A stretch of DNA of 64,000 bases, taken from contig NZ_JAKIRP010000003.1 in NCBI RefSeq assembly GCF_021646545.1, positions 558,001 to 622,000 of the forward strand, written 5' to 3'. The notes beneath the pieces were generated by a model, which saw only the letters and a list, made by a program, of their open reading frames with translations, made no database searches and was not told the DNA's origin. The DNA is from Chitinophaga filiformis. Lineage in GTDB: Bacteria; Bacteroidota; Bacteroidia; Chitinophagales; Chitinophagaceae. How positions within the stretch are numbered: the stretch's first letter is position 1; each line of letters starts with the position of its first letter. A program made the position numbers and the translations under genes. This document shows, piece by piece, positions 44,209 to 54,869 of this stretch.

Positions 44209-45261
44209 TTAGTATCTCCATTCCTTTAATGGCAGATTGATGCCCAATTGATTCAAGGCCTCACTGCGTTGATACCAGGAGCGTGTATATCTTAATTGCA
44301 GCTTGCGGGTGATAATGCCAAGTCCTCCGGAGATGCCACTCATACCCTTTTGCTGCGGTAAACCTAGTTCCTGTCTGCGGAGATGATTGTAGGATGCTGT
44401 CAGTTCTATATAACGGCCTATCTCCCATTGCGCAGCGAGTATAAAATGCCGGAAGATTTTGTCTGCGGTGTTGCCATTGCCAGTCGTGTCACCGTCGGAG
44501 ATAATGTTACCTTCCTGGAAGTCAGGATCGGCATAACGGACATCAAACTGGTGTACGTGGTGTATAGTAGCAGAGAATTGCAGGGGAAGATTCTCCAGCT
44601 TTTTTGAGATACCAATCTGCAGATCGAAGGGTAAAGGTTCCTGGTTGTCTTTTGTATAAGTCTTTAGCTGTGTTCCCATGTTACGTACTACCAGACCGGC
44701 CTGCCAGTGATGGGCGGTGTCCTGGTAATTCAGGCCAAAGTGAAATGCTAATCCGGACGCACGGTATTGCAGATAGGACGATTGAACATACTGGATACTG
44801 ATGCCGTAGTACCACCGCTCCAGGTATCTGCGGGAAGCTGTTAGCTGAAAGGCGATGTCCCGCGGCTTGAAACTTCCCAGAACGTTACCGGCTGCATCAG
44901 TCTGGGTGACGCTGCCATAATCAATGTATTGTACACTGCCGGCAAGCGTAGTACCATACCTTTCGAGGTGGTAGCCAAACATGGCGTGGGCATACTGCAC
45001 ACCGGCGAAATAATTGGTGTAATTCATCTGCAAATGCTGGTGCATATTCTCCCTTAACAAGGCTGGGTTCAGCGCAGATAAAGCAATATCATTATTCTGT
45101 AAGCTGACGTTGGAGCCGCCCAGAGCAGCTATTTGCGGGGAAACGGGCAGATCAAGGAAGGAGAATACGCTCTTTCCTCCCAGTACCTGGGCACTGGCGG
45201 TTGACATAGAAAGGCAGAGGTATGGGAGCGCAATCAGCAGCGCAATGATGTTTTTCCTCAT
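44209..45261 (-). CDS. porQ: Type IX secretion protein PorQ
   Basis: The 350-residue protein has a signal peptide (to about residue 24) and the PorQ opening GGKSVFSFLDLPVSPQIAALGGSNVS, followed by a long series of amphipathic strands of a 14-stranded FadL-like barrel (SALNPALLRE, YFAGVQYAHAMFGYH). PorQ works in the attachment complex that modifies and anchors type IX cargo, normally with PorU, PorV and PorZ. Those partners are not in this window. Confidence 0.92.
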   Translation of the reverse strand: MRKNIIALLIALPYLCLSMSTASAQVLGGKSVFSFLDLPVSPQIAALGGSNVSLQNNDIALSALNPALLRENMHQHLQMNYTNYFAGVQYAHAMFGYHLERYGTTLAGSVQYIDYGSVTQTDAAGNVLGSFKPRDIAFQLTASRRYLERWYYGISIQYVQSSYLQYRASGLAFHFGLNYQDTAHHWQAGLVVRNMGTQLKTYTKDNQEPLPFDLQIGISKKLENLPLQFSATIHHVHQFDVRYADPDFQEGNIISDGDTTGNGNTADKIFRHFILAAQWEIGRYIELTASYNHLRRQELGLPQQKGMSGISGGLGIITRKLQLRYTRSWYQRSEALNQLGINLPLKEWRY

Positions 45262-45521
45262 AAAGAGGCATAAAACTAAATAATAATAGGTTATAAAACA
45301 CTAAAGTAAGCCGGTTATCAGGCGGAGAGGTTATTGGAAACAGACTTTGTCGCCTTTCAATGTATTCAGTGTGTTTAGGTGCCTTTAGGGTCTTAGTAAT
45401 CTTTAAGGGTCTGCAGGAGTTTACTTCCGGCATCCTGACTTTTCATCTGACTTTGAGGAGGGCCCTGGGTTTTGATCTTACATGGGGCTCCGTAAACAAC
45501 GTAATCATTTGATTATAAACA

Positions 45522-45552
45522 GGAATGCCATACGCTTTGCATATGGCATTCC
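45522..45552 (-). terminator. Probable terminator of lon
   Basis: GGAATGCCATA and TATGGCATTCC form an 11-base stem, followed on the minus strand by a TGTTTAT stretch. The gap 45262-45624 shows nothing else. Confidence 0.65.
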
Positions 45553-45624
45553 CAAACCCTTAAAACAATCAACATTAGTATCCATTGCCAGCCACAACTG
45601 TTAAAAAAGGCTGGCAGGGAAATG

Positions 45625-48027
45625 TTACTTCTTTAATAACGCTATATCGATCACTTGGTTCATTTCTTTTACAAAATGGAACTTTAATCCTTTGATATAG
45701 TCGGGATTTATCTCTTTGATATCCTTTTCGTTCTGCCAGCAGAGGATAATTTCCTTAATACCTGCTCTTTTGGCAGCCAGGATCTTTTCCTTGATACCTC
45801 CTACTGGCAATACCTGTCCGCGGAGGGTGATCTCACCTGTCATAGCCAGGTATGACTTCACCTTTCTGCCTGTAAATGCAGACGTTAAGGCTGTCAGCAT
45901 CGTGATACCGGCGCTTGGCCCGTCTTTCGGTACTGCTCCTTCCGGAACGTGTACATGGACATTGCGCTGGCTGAACAGTTTAGGATCGATCTTGAATTCC
46001 CTGGCGTGTGCATGCAGGTAACTCAGTGCGGTACTCACGGATTCCTTCATCACGTTACCCAGGTTACCGGTCAGCTTCAGCTCACCTTTACCTTCACTGA
46101 GGCTGGTCTCAATGAAGAGGATGTCCCCTCCTACGTAGGTCCAGGCCAGTCCTACTGCTACACCTGCCGGGTTGCCCACCTTGTAGATCTCATTGGAGTA
46201 CCGGGACTTACCCAGTATTTCCTCGATATGCTCTTCTGTCAGGCTTTCAGGTATTTCCTCTTCCAGCGCCACGTCTTTGGCAATGGAACGCATGATAGAG
46301 GCAAACTGCCTGTCCAGTTCTCGCACACCGCTTTCACGGGTATAATCCTGGATCACTCTTTCGATGATATTGTTGCTGATACGCATTTTCAGCGCTTTCA
46401 GACCGTGTGCATCCTTCTGTTTAGGGATCAGGTGACGTTTGGCTATCTCCACTTTTTCTTCTATGGAATAACCACTTAAATCTATGATCTCCAGCCTGTC
46501 GCGAAGAGCAGGGCTGATAGCGTTAATATTATTCGCGGTAGCGATAAATAACACCTTGCTCAGGTCATATTCCAGCTCCAGGTAGTTGTCGTAGAAAGTG
46601 CCGTTCTGTTCCGGATCCAGTACTTCCAGCATAGCAGAACTTGGATCGCCGCGGTGGTCATTACCGATCTTGTCGATCTCGTCGAGGATCATAACAGGAT
46701 TGGAAGTTTTCACCTTGCGGATGGATTGTAATACACGACCTGGCATAGCGCCGATATATGTTTTACGATGCCCCCTGATCTCACTTTCATCATGAAGACC
46801 ACCAAGGCTCAGTCGTACGTACTTACGGCCAATGGCGCTGGCGATAGAACGGCCCAGGGACGTTTTACCGATACCCGGAGGACCTACAAAACAGAGGATC
46901 GGAGACTTCATGTCGCCTTTCAGTTTGAGAACGGCCAGGTATTCGAGAATACGTTCCTTGATCTTGTCCATACCATAATGGTCATTGTCCAGGATCTTTT
47001 TCGCCTTTTTCAGGTCGTAGCTGTCTTCGGTATATTCTTTCCAGGGCAGATCCAGCATCAGGTCCAGGTGGTTGTACACTACGGAGTAATCCGGCGTGCT
47101 GGGGTGCATACGTTCCAGCTTTTCAATGCCTTTACGGAATAAGTCGGCAGCGGCTTCTGTCCACTGTTTCTTTTCCGCCTTGCGCTGCAATTCCTTTACC
47201 TCACGGTCATTAGAATCGCCTCCCAGCTCTTCCTTGATGGACTTGAGCTGCTGTTGGAGGAAGTATTCCCGCTGTTGTTTGTCAAGATCTGCCTTGGTTT
47301 TGTTGGTGATCTTATTTTTCAGCTCTGCCAGCTGCAGTTCTACCTGCAATAATTTCAGGAGCAATTCTGCACGAGTGCGCAGGTTGTTGATCTCGAGCAG
47401 TTGCTGTTTATCTTTCAGGTCACAGTTCAGATTGGAAGACACGAAGTGTACCAGGAAGGATTCATTTTCAATGTTCTTCAGGATGATACTGGCTTCGGAT
47501 GGCAGGTTGGGCGATAGCTGGATGATCTGCCCTGCCAGGTCTTTAATGGAAGAAATGTAGGCGTCAAATTCCGGATCATCTGTCACTATTTCATCCTGCA
47601 GCAGTTCGATACGGGCTTTGAAGTAAGGATCTTCTGCTACTATTTCACTGATCTTAAAACGTTTTCGTCCCTGTATAATGATTGTGGTGCCGCCATCCGG
47701 CATTTTAATGAGCTTAACGATACGGGCCACAGTACCTACATCGGTAAGATCGACCAGGTTGGGATCTTCTATGGTACTGTCTTTTTGTGCTACAACCCCT
47801 ATCAGTTTGTCTGCCTTATAGGCATCATTTACTGCCTTTATGGATTTATCTCTGCCAACAGTAATTGGCAGTACCACTCCAGGGAAAAGTACAGTATTTC
47901 TTAGCGGTAATAATGCCAGTTCTTCAGGTATCTTCTCGTCCTCCAGGCCATCATTCTCTTCATTCAAAGGGATAATCGGCATGAACTCCATCTCTTCTTC
48001 CGAGTTTGCAAAATAGAATCTATTCAT
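45625..48027 (-). CDS. lon: ATP-dependent protease Lon
   Basis: The 800-residue protein has the N-terminal substrate-binding domain ([16 protein letters not shown]), a coiled-coil centre, the AAA+ module with Walker [12 protein letters not shown] (about residue 382) and Walker [12 protein letters not shown], and the protease domain with the catalytic Ser in PKDGPSAG and Lys in the later [14 protein letters not shown] helix. It degrades misfolded and short-lived regulatory proteins in the cytoplasm. It is transcribed alone. Confidence 0.98.
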   Translation of the reverse strand: MNRFYFANSEEEMEFMPIIPLNEENDGLEDEKIPEELALLPLRNTVLFPGVVLPITVGRDKSIKAVNDAYKADKLIGVVAQKDSTIEDPNLVDLTDVGTVARIVKLIKMPDGGTTIIIQGRKRFKISEIVAEDPYFKARIELLQDEIVTDDPEFDAYISSIKDLAGQIIQLSPNLPSEASIILKNIENESFLVHFVSSNLNCDLKDKQQLLEINNLRTRAELLLKLLQVELQLAELKNKITNKTKADLDKQQREYFLQQQLKSIKEELGGDSNDREVKELQRKAEKKQWTEAAADLFRKGIEKLERMHPSTPDYSVVYNHLDLMLDLPWKEYTEDSYDLKKAKKILDNDHYGMDKIKERILEYLAVLKLKGDMKSPILCFVGPPGIGKTSLGRSIASAIGRKYVRLSLGGLHDESEIRGHRKTYIGAMPGRVLQSIRKVKTSNPVMILDEIDKIGNDHRGDPSSAMLEVLDPEQNGTFYDNYLELEYDLSKVLFIATANNINAISPALRDRLEIIDLSGYSIEEKVEIAKRHLIPKQKDAHGLKALKMRISNNIIERVIQDYTRESGVRELDRQFASIMRSIAKDVALEEEIPESLTEEHIEEILGKSRYSNEIYKVGNPAGVAVGLAWTYVGGDILFIETSLSEGKGELKLTGNLGNVMKESVSTALSYLHAHAREFKIDPKLFSQRNVHVHVPEGAVPKDGPSAGITMLTALTSAFTGRKVKSYLAMTGEITLRGQVLPVGGIKEKILAAKRAGIKEIILCWQNEKDIKEINPDYIKGLKFHFVKEMNQVIDIALLKK

Positions 48028-48142
48028 CTGCGTAGTTTAATCGGGAAAGTGGCCAAATTGTCAGCCTGCGGCCTTCTTTCCATTCATTTTTATAAGCATA
48101 GGTATATTGTCAAGTATAATGCCACGAAAAGATAATGATATT

Positions 48143-48175
48143 AAAAAAGTCGCCCCGTTTTATAACGAGGCGACT
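48143..48175 (-). terminator. Terminator of the 48.2 kb outer-membrane protein gene
   Basis: AGTCGCCCCGTT pairs with AACGAGGCGACT. Six T follow on the minus strand. Confidence 0.85.
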
Positions 48176-48198
48176 CTTCAATATTATTTAAGCTGCTT

Positions 48199-48816
48199 TT
48201 ACAAAGTCACACCTACACCCAGCTGAATGCTCTGGTTTTTCCAGTTGCCTCTGTCGGTAACAGTACTTATACCTTTTACGTCGGTGAAGCCAATGATGTA
48301 ACGTGCACTGATATTGATGATTGGCAGCTGCAGCCATAAACCGGCCACACCAGATACGTCACCACCCTTAAAGGCATCATCAGCACCTTTGAATACATTC
48401 TTGTCGCTCACCAGGGCGCTGAACTGAGGACCTACCTGCAGTTTAACACGCGGGCTACCCAAAGAGATATTCGCCAGCAGCGGGATGCTCAGATAGTTCA
48501 GTTTTATCTTTTTGTCGTTGTTTGCAGGATCGTTCAGGTTTTCAGGATCAACGACCTCGCCGAAATTACTTGTAGTTTTTACTGTGCTGGAAGAAAAGAT
48601 CAATTCACCCTGTACACCAAAGGCTTTTGTCAGGTTAACCTGTGCAAAACCACCCAGGTGATATCCCAGATTGAAGCCATCTTTGTAACCCTGACCGTCC
48701 AGTTTACCCAGATTAGCACCTCCTTTAAGACCGAATCTTAAGAATTTGGTCTGAGCATTTGCGGTAGAAACGGCAGTCACACTGAGTACTGCGATCGCGA
48801 GAAACAGTTTTTTCAT
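48199..48816 (-). CDS. Outer-membrane beta-barrel protein (PorT/OmpX-like fold)
   Basis: The 205-residue protein has a signal peptide ending STANAQ (about residue 22), then FGLKGGANLGKL, typical of the small eight-stranded barrels annotated as porin family or PorT-like in Bacteroidota. The strand GVGVTL closes the barrel at the C-terminus. Function is unknown; relatives are abundant surface proteins. It has its own promoter and terminator. Confidence 0.85.
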   Translation of the reverse strand: MKKLFLAIAVLSVTAVSTANAQTKFLRFGLKGGANLGKLDGQGYKDGFNLGYHLGGFAQVNLTKAFGVQGELIFSSSTVKTTSNFGEVVDPENLNDPANNDKKIKLNYLSIPLLANISLGSPRVKLQVGPQFSALVSDKNVFKGADDAFKGGDVSGVAGLWLQLPIINISARYIIGFTDVKGISTVTDRGNWKNQSIQLGVGVTL

Positions 48817-48899
48817 AATAGTTGTTTTTTAAACAGAAGAGGATGATTTTATTGATTGATTTAAAGGTTTTTCTGGTCTGATTAATATAACGTTCCTCA

Positions 48900-48931
48900 C
48901 AAAGCATACCCCTATCCTGACAGATAGCAAA
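48900..48931 (-). promoter_or_regulatory. Putative promoter of the 48.2 kb barrel gene
   Basis: On the minus strand TTTG, 19 bases, then TATGCTTTG, which has one extra base compared with TAnnTTTG. The leader would be about 75 bases. Confidence 0.45.
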
Positions 48932-49018
48932 ATGCGTGCTACAATTATTAACAATTAGCAATGTGTGGATAACAAAATACAAAAAACAGTAACGTGAGAG
49001 TAAAAATGCTAAATAGGA

Positions 49019-49957
49019 TCACTTAAAAGTATACCCTAACCTGGCCGTAAAATAGCCGGTGAGTTGTTTTTCTTCTCCCTGGAAAGGTTTGAAAATAGTA
49101 TAGGAGGGTGAGATCGTGAAGTTGCCGATCATGTAAGATGCATTGACGGTAAGGTCAATTGCCCGCATTTCAAAACCGGTGGCGGTCTTGCTGCTCAGAA
49201 ACGACCGCTGGATATCTTCCGGTGGCGGGGTATCGCTCCATTCCCAATGTAATTTCGGAGAGCGGGAAAGATACTGGAACGACTTAAGATTGCTGTAATA
49301 ATTGGCAGTTCCCATCGTCAGCCCGACAGACGGCGTCAATAAAATGGCGTCATCATTCTTTAAAACGTCGATAAAGATGAACGGGTGACGTACTGCTGTA
49401 ACGATATTGAAATCTTTTCCGGAAATGTTCCGGTTCAATCGGCCTCCAGCAATCCTCTCTTGTGTGCTGCCCCAACCCAGGTCCAGGCTGATGCCGGGTT
49501 GCAACCACCAGTCCCTGTAATAGAAGTAAGCAAACAATTCATTGTTGATAGGTGTAACCGGAATATCAACGGAATCGGTGAAGAGATATCTGGTATAGGA
49601 AATACCTGTCAGGAATTTCCTGTTCTTTGAATAGTCATATCCTACCGAAAGGTCCCATTCGAACCAGGGTTTGCCGATTGCCTGAAAAAGGTAATAGCTG
49701 CTGGCGCTGGCGTATAATCCTGTTTTATGGAAGTAGGAGACCGTTGGGGAAAGGAAAGGTTTCATGACTATCGGCGTCTCATATGTCTGTGTTTTTTTGC
49801 CATAGGCAGGGCTATTGCCATACCCTACACCAAGGATCAACTCACTTTTCTCCCTCTTTTTCAGCAGGGAATCCAGTTGTCGTTCCAACTCGGCAAGGGA
49901 CTGGCCCATGACAGCCTTACTACATAACAGAAATAAGAATAGAAAGCAGCAGCGCAT
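49019..49957 (-). CDS. Outer-membrane protein of unknown function
   Basis: The 312-residue protein has a signal peptide (CCFLFLFLLCSKAVMGQ) followed by a short coiled stretch (LAELERQLDSLLKKREK) and then repeated aromatic-ended beta strands (YSKNRKFLTGISYTRYLF, NNELFAYFYYRDWW), ending in GYFTARLGYTFK, a good outer-membrane barrel terminus. No specific family is recognised. It has no close operon partner. Confidence 0.78.
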   Translation of the reverse strand: MRCCFLFLFLLCSKAVMGQSLAELERQLDSLLKKREKSELILGVGYGNSPAYGKKTQTYETPIVMKPFLSPTVSYFHKTGLYASASSYYLFQAIGKPWFEWDLSVGYDYSKNRKFLTGISYTRYLFTDSVDIPVTPINNELFAYFYYRDWWLQPGISLDLGWGSTQERIAGGRLNRNISGKDFNIVTAVRHPFIFIDVLKNDDAILLTPSVGLTMGTANYYSNLKSFQYLSRSPKLHWEWSDTPPPEDIQRSFLSSKTATGFEMRAIDLTVNASYMIGNFTISPSYTIFKPFQGEEKQLTGYFTARLGYTFK

Positions 49958-50066
49958 GCACGGAGCATTTTACAGCTGCAAGATAGGGTAAATAGCCGAT
50001 AGACTATAGCCGTTTATCGGTGGATGAGGACGGAATGTCGTTGACTGCGAAACTGGAGCCGACAAG

Positions 50067-51326
50067 TTATGTCAGCTCTATGACAGTAATTTCCGGCAGA
50101 ATGCCTACACGGCCGGGATAACCCAGGAAACCGAAGCCTCTGTTCACGTACAGGCGCTGGTCGCCCTCTTTATAAAGACCGGCCCATTCCTTATAGATAA
50201 AGCGGGCGGGACTCCATTTGAAGCCGGGGATCTCCACACCGAACTGCATGCCATGGGTATGGCCTGCCAGCATCAGGTCAATATCAGGATATTCTGTTCT
50301 CACCTGGGCATCCCAGTGGGTGGGGTCGTGCGACATCAGGATCTTGAATGGCAGGTGAGCAGCGCCGGTGTATGCCTTCTTCATATCACCGTATTTAGGG
50401 AAGCGGCTCATGGCGCTCCAGTTCTCAATTCCCAGTAAACCAATCTGTTGTCCGCCACGCTCCAGGGTAACATGTTCATTCATCAACAATTTCCAGCCCA
50501 GTTCCCCATGCACTGCTTTCAGTCTTTCCAGGTTCTGGTTGCGCAGGGCACTAAAGCCATTAGCATCCCTATCGGGCCAGGCGTAATAATCACCGTAATC
50601 ATGGTTGCCCAAGGTCGAATACACGCCCATAGGCGCCTTCACCTGGCTGAAAACCTCCATGAGGCTATCCATTTCGGTGGCCCGGTCATTCACCAGGTCG
50701 CCGGTAAAGAGCACGATGTCAGCCTTTTGTGCATTAATGAGCTCCACTCCTTTTACCACTGCCTCTTTGTTTGTCAGGCTACCGGAGTGAATATCAGATA
50801 TTTGTACGATTCTAAGTCCTTTGAAAGCGGGAGGCAGGTTTTTGAAAGCGAGTTTCATCTTATGCACCCGGTAATTGTATTTATTAGAGAGACCATATAC
50901 AAGCGTGGCAAACATACCGCCTCCCAGTACTAATGCCATCTGGGAAAGGAATTTTGACCGGGAGATGGCATTGGCAGCCACGGCCTCCCCTCCGCCGGAA
51001 GAAAACCTGGCGATAATCCACTGGATACCGCGCCGGGCATCATCAAGCAGGAGAAATACTGCCGCCAGCACCTTTGCGAAAACCAGTCCGAATATGATAG
51101 TAAGTACATAGGAACGGGCATTGACAGGCCATTCCTGCCAGTTCAGGTAAGGTAAGAGGGCGATCGTCACTATTACCAGGGCTGATAGTCCCCAGTAGCC
51201 CCCAAATACAAAGCTGCGCACTCTTGCTGATGAACCATTAAAAATGGCCTTAATGGCCATGAAAACATAAAGATCGAGTAGTAATAGTATGATTAACAGT
51301 ACTATCGTGTTGAATCCAGAACGCAT
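50067..51326 (-). CDS. Membrane-anchored metallophosphoesterase (YaeI-like)
   Basis: The 419-residue protein has N-terminal transmembrane helices (about residues 8-27, 42-62 and 74-98) and another near 130-150. A calcineurin-like phosphoesterase domain follows: RIVQISDIHSG, FTGDLVND, STLGNHDYGD, LMSHDP and LAGHTHGMQ. All metal ligands are present. YaeI-like relatives act on lipid-linked diphosphates such as UDP-2,3-diacylglucosamine; the substrate here is not known. Confidence 0.92.
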   Translation of the reverse strand: MRSGFNTIVLLIILLLLDLYVFMAIKAIFNGSSARVRSFVFGGYWGLSALVIVTIALLPYLNWQEWPVNARSYVLTIIFGLVFAKVLAAVFLLLDDARRGIQWIIARFSSGGGEAVAANAISRSKFLSQMALVLGGGMFATLVYGLSNKYNYRVHKMKLAFKNLPPAFKGLRIVQISDIHSGSLTNKEAVVKGVELINAQKADIVLFTGDLVNDRATEMDSLMEVFSQVKAPMGVYSTLGNHDYGDYYAWPDRDANGFSALRNQNLERLKAVHGELGWKLLMNEHVTLERGGQQIGLLGIENWSAMSRFPKYGDMKKAYTGAAHLPFKILMSHDPTHWDAQVRTEYPDIDLMLAGHTHGMQFGVEIPGFKWSPARFIYKEWAGLYKEGDQRLYVNRGFGFLGYPGRVGILPEITVIELT

Positions 51327-51344
51327 GTAGAGAATTTGTCCTTA

Positions 51345-51352
51345 CAAAAATA
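51345..51352 (-). promoter_or_regulatory. Putative -7 box of the phosphoesterase gene
   Basis: TATTTTTG on the minus strand, 19 bases before the start codon. Confidence 0.45.
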
Positions 51353-51566
51353 ATCCCTTCGGTACACCTATCCGTTTTTTTGGTACCAGCGGGCGGTATC
51401 ATGGTATGACGAACTACCCGTCCACATATTGTACCGGAAAGCAGATTTTGCATTTACTTTAACAAATAATATTAAACATCTCATTTTGAGTTAATTAACA
51501 ATTGAAATGTGCACCAGCTGTGAATAAATAAATAGCGGGGTAGACCTTATTATTCTCTAATCGTTG

Positions 51567-51574
51567 TACTTTTG
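51567..51574 (+). promoter_or_regulatory. Putative -7 box of the MBL hydrolase gene
   Basis: TACTTTTG, about 46 bases before the ATG at 51621. An upstream in-frame ATG at 51564 would overlap this box, which favours the later start. Confidence 0.45.
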
Positions 51575-51620
51575 TACACTTTGGATAAGTATATACTTTG
51601 TTTACATAGACACCTGCAAG

Positions 51621-52301
51621 ATGAATTTCACCTATTACGGACATTCCAGTTTTGCGGTTGAAATTAAGGGGAAGAAGATTGTTTTTGACCCTTTCATTAC
51701 ACACAACGAACTGGCTAAGGCGGTAGATATCAACAAGATAGAGGCTGACTATATATTCTGTTCCCACGGTCATGCAGACCATGTGGCCGACCTCGTAGGA
51801 CTGGCAAAACGTACAAACGCAACTGTTGTAGGTGCTTTTGAACTGACCGAATGGGCGGGCAGACAGGGCCTTGAGAAAGTGCACCCGATGAATACAGGCG
51901 GCAAGTGGCATTTTGACTTTGGCACAGTGAAATGTGTGGTAGCTCACCATTCCAGTGGCCTGCCAGACGGGTCTTATGGGGGCAATCCAATGGGATTTGT
52001 GTTTACCACTGAGGATGGGAATTTTTATTTTGCGGGGGATACAGCGCTGACTCTTGACATGCAGCTGATCCCTAAGTATGCTAAACTGGATTTTGCAATT
52101 TTACCAATAGGAGATAATTTCACCATGGGAGCTGACGATGCGATTGTAGCGGCAGGATTCGTTGATTGTAAACGCATTATCGGCGTACACTACGACACCT
52201 TTGGGTACATTAAGATAGATAAGGAAAAAACGCAGCAACAGTTTTCAGCCGCAGGACTGGAATTATTGCTGCCGGCAATAGGAAGCAGTATCAATCTATA
52301 G
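51621..52301 (+). CDS. Metal-dependent hydrolase, UPF0173 metallo-beta-lactamase fold
   Basis: The 226-residue protein starts MNFTYYGHSSFAVE, the common start of UPF0173 proteins. Metal site: SHGHADH, then VAHHSSG, FAGDTALT and GVHYDTFG. The substrate is unknown; relatives resemble UlaG-type lactonases and N-acylphosphatidylethanolamine phospholipase. It stands 100 bases before parA on the same strand. Confidence 0.92.
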   Translation: MNFTYYGHSSFAVEIKGKKIVFDPFITHNELAKAVDINKIEADYIFCSHGHADHVADLVGLAKRTNATVVGAFELTEWAGRQGLEKVHPMNTGGKWHFDFGTVKCVVAHHSSGLPDGSYGGNPMGFVFTTEDGNFYFAGDTALTLDMQLIPKYAKLDFAILPIGDNFTMGADDAIVAAGFVDCKRIIGVHYDTFGYIKIDKEKTQQQFSAAGLELLLPAIGSSINL

Positions 52302-52400
52302 TAAAACGCATATCTTTTCATGGTGAACGAGACCAGCGTCTTTCTGAGCCATGCCCTATTTATTATCCTATAGTAAAACCTAAGAAATACCTAATCAACA

Positions 52401-53222
52401 ATGGCAAGAGTAATTGCAATCGCAAATCAGAAAGGTGGGGTAGGAAAAACTACCAGTGCTATTAACCTGGCAAGCAGCCTGGCTGTACTGGAGTATAAAA
52501 CATTGCTGGTAGATGCGGATCCGCAGGCTAACAGTACCACCGGTTTAGGTTTTGACCTGCGTAATATACAGCAGAGCTTATATGACTGCATGGTTAATGA
52601 CGGGCAGGCCAAAGATGTGATCCTGGAATCAGATACACCGAATCTGAAAGTGCTGCCATCTCATATTGATCTGGTAGGTGCAGAGCTGGAGCTTATCAAC
52701 CATCCCAACAGGGAGCAGGTGATGAAGCAGGTGATAGATGCTGTAAAGGATGATTATGATTTTGTTATAGTAGACTGCTCCCCTTCCCTGGGTCTGATCA
52801 CGGTGAATGCCCTGGTGGCGTCCGACTCGGTGATCATTCCGGTACAGTGCGAGTTTTTTGCACTGGAAGGTCTGGGTAAGTTGTTAAATACAATTAAGAT
52901 CGTTCAGAGCCGTTTAAATACCAACCTGGCCATAGAGGGCATCCTGATGACCATGTACGACGGCCGTCTGCGCCTGAGCAACCAGGTAGTGGATGAAGTG
53001 AAACAACACTTTGAGGAAAGCGTATTCAACACGATCATTCACCGTAATACCAAACTGGGTGAAGCGCCCAGCTTCGGTAAGTCTGTGATCATGTACGATG
53101 CCGCCAGTACCGGTGCGATCAACTATCTCAACCTGGCCAAAGAAATTCTGCAAAAGAATAACTTCACACGTATTAACCTGGAAGATAAAATATTAGCAAT
53201 TAACAATGAGCAATCAGAGTAA
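52401..53222 (+). CDS. parA: Chromosome-partitioning ATPase ParA/Soj
   Basis: The 273-residue protein has the deviant Walker A KGGVGKTTSAINLA (residues 11-24) with signature Lys, switch DADPQANST and Walker B VIVDCSPSLG. Length matches chromosomal Soj rather than plasmid ParA with a long N-terminal DNA-binding domain. It overlaps parB by 17 bases. ParA binds DNA non-specifically and moves ParB-parS complexes. No canonical parS (TGTTTCACGTGAAACA) was seen in the window. Confidence 0.97.
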   Translation: MARVIAIANQKGGVGKTTSAINLASSLAVLEYKTLLVDADPQANSTTGLGFDLRNIQQSLYDCMVNDGQAKDVILESDTPNLKVLPSHIDLVGAELELINHPNREQVMKQVIDAVKDDYDFVIVDCSPSLGLITVNALVASDSVIIPVQCEFFALEGLGKLLNTIKIVQSRLNTNLAIEGILMTMYDGRLRLSNQVVDEVKQHFEESVFNTIIHRNTKLGEAPSFGKSVIMYDAASTGAINYLNLAKEILQKNNFTRINLEDKILAINNEQSE

Positions 53223-54138
53223 GGGGAATCCGAATAAGAAAGAGGCGTTGGGTAAAGGTATCCGCTCGCTGCTGCAAAATATTGATACCGACCTGAAACA
53301 GACCACCAGCGTATTGGGTGAGCAGGTCGTGGCAAGGGCTACCGGTATTGAGCGTATCCCGCTCGATCAGGTGGATGTGAACCCTAAGCAGCCACGCCGG
53401 GACTTTGACGAGAAAGCTTTACAGGAATTAAGTATGTCCATCTCGCTGCACGATGTAATACAACCTATTACCGTGTCCAAGGTGGGCCCTAACAAATACC
53501 AGCTGATAGCAGGTGAAAGGCGTTTACGCGCCAGCCGGATGGCAGGTCTAAAGGATATTCCGGCCTATATCCGCCAAGCGAACGACCAGGAACTGCTGGA
53601 ACTGGCCCTGCTGGAGAACTTACAGCGGGAAAATCTGAATGCCATAGAAATCGGCCTGAGCTACAAACGCCTGATGGAAGAGTGTGTACTCACTCAGGAA
53701 CAGGTAGCCGACCGTATGGGTAAAGAAAGAAGTACCGTTACCAACTATATACGCCTGCTTAAACTGCCCCCTGATATCCAGGTAGCTGTCCGCAACGGAC
53801 AAATAAGCATGGGACACGCCAGAGCACTGATCGCTGTGGAAAATGTAGAGAAACAGCTCTTCGTTTTTAACGAGATCATGCAACATGGGCTTTCCGTACG
53901 TCAAACAGAAGACCTGGTGCGTAAAACCACCCATATTGACAAAGGCAATGTGAAAAAGGCTGCAAAAAGCTCACTACCACCAGCCTACCAGAAGATTGAA
54001 GATAACCTGGCAAGTCATTTTGCCACAAAAGTGAAACTGGACAGAAGCAAGAATGGAAAAGGTAGCGTTACCATCGAGTTTTACTCTGACGAGGAACTCG
54101 ATAGCATATTAGAAAAAATAGACTTATACGGTGGCTAA
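53206..54138 (+). CDS. parB: Chromosome-partitioning protein ParB
   Basis: The 310-residue protein has the N-terminal ParA-interacting start (KEALGKGIRSLL), the CTPase/ParB box I LDQVDVNPKQPRRDFD with GERRLRASRMAG and ENLQRENLNAIE, a helix-turn-helix that reads parS (TQEQVADRMGKERSTVTNYIRLL), and a C-terminal dimerisation region. It overlaps parA and the next gene. Confidence 0.97.
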   Translation: MSNQSKGNPNKKEALGKGIRSLLQNIDTDLKQTTSVLGEQVVARATGIERIPLDQVDVNPKQPRRDFDEKALQELSMSISLHDVIQPITVSKVGPNKYQLIAGERRLRASRMAGLKDIPAYIRQANDQELLELALLENLQRENLNAIEIGLSYKRLMEECVLTQEQVADRMGKERSTVTNYIRLLKLPPDIQVAVRNGQISMGHARALIAVENVEKQLFVFNEIMQHGLSVRQTEDLVRKTTHIDKGNVKKAAKSSLPPAYQKIEDNLASHFATKVKLDRSKNGKGSVTIEFYSDEELDSILEKIDLYGG

Positions 54139-54820
54139 ACAGTCCGGGAATACATTTTCTTATTTACTACGTCTTTACTTACTGGTATTACCGGTATTTG
54201 TTTGTCTGCCCGCTACCCTGCTGGCCCAGGACAGCACCAAGGCTGCCTACCTGCGTAAACAGCAGCCGGACAGCCGGAAAGACACTACTGAACTGTATGT
54301 TAAAAGAGATTCAGTAAAACCTGTCGCTCCCACTCCTCATAGTCCGCGGAAGGCAGCTTTTTATTCTGCCGTACTACCGGGCCTCGGACAGGCCTACAAC
54401 AGGCAGTACTGGAAGATCCCCCTGGTATATGCCGCCCTCGGCATCACTACCGGTACCTTTATTATCAACATGGACAACTATCGTACCTTCCGGAACGCCT
54501 ATCGTATCCGCTCGGACGGCAATGCTGATACGGTGGATGACTATGTTGGACTGTACAGTGACAATGGTCTTAAATTCCTGCGGGATGCCTACCGGGAATA
54601 TGTAGACTACTCCGTGCTGGTATTTGTGCTTGCCTATGGATTAAATATTGTGGATGCCACTGTATTTGCCCACCTGAAAGACTTCAACATGTCGGATGAC
54701 CTGAGTATGAAGATCGTACCAACCGTTATTAATAATCAGGCACTTGGGCTCAGTCTGCGGTTCTCCATAGGTGGTAAGAAGAAGTACAGCAATCAGATCG
54801 CCCTTGGCAACAAGTGGTGA
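54131..54820 (+). CDS. DUF5683 membrane protein
   Basis: The 229-residue protein starts at GTG, overlapping parB by 8 bases. It has an N-terminal signal segment (YLLVLPVFVCLPATLLAQ) and the DUF5683 core PRKAAFYSAVLPGLGQAYNRQYWKIPLVYAALG. The parB-DUF5683-dapB arrangement is frequent in Bacteroidota, suggesting an envelope function tied to growth, but the role is not established. Confidence 0.88.
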   Translation: MAKQSGNTFSYLLRLYLLVLPVFVCLPATLLAQDSTKAAYLRKQQPDSRKDTTELYVKRDSVKPVAPTPHSPRKAAFYSAVLPGLGQAYNRQYWKIPLVYAALGITTGTFIINMDNYRTFRNAYRIRSDGNADTVDDYVGLYSDNGLKFLRDAYREYVDYSVLVFVLAYGLNIVDATVFAHLKDFNMSDDLSMKIVPTVINNQALGLSLRFSIGGKKKYSNQIALGNKW

Positions 54821-54869
54821 TTTCTCCCCTTTTACGAATTTCTACTAATACTATCTAACTCAATATATT

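Noticed and set aside
52401..54138. Plasmid partition locus or integrated plasmid
   Set aside because: ParA has the short chromosomal form, ParB has the chromosomal layout, and the neighbours DUF5683 and dapB are housekeeping genes.
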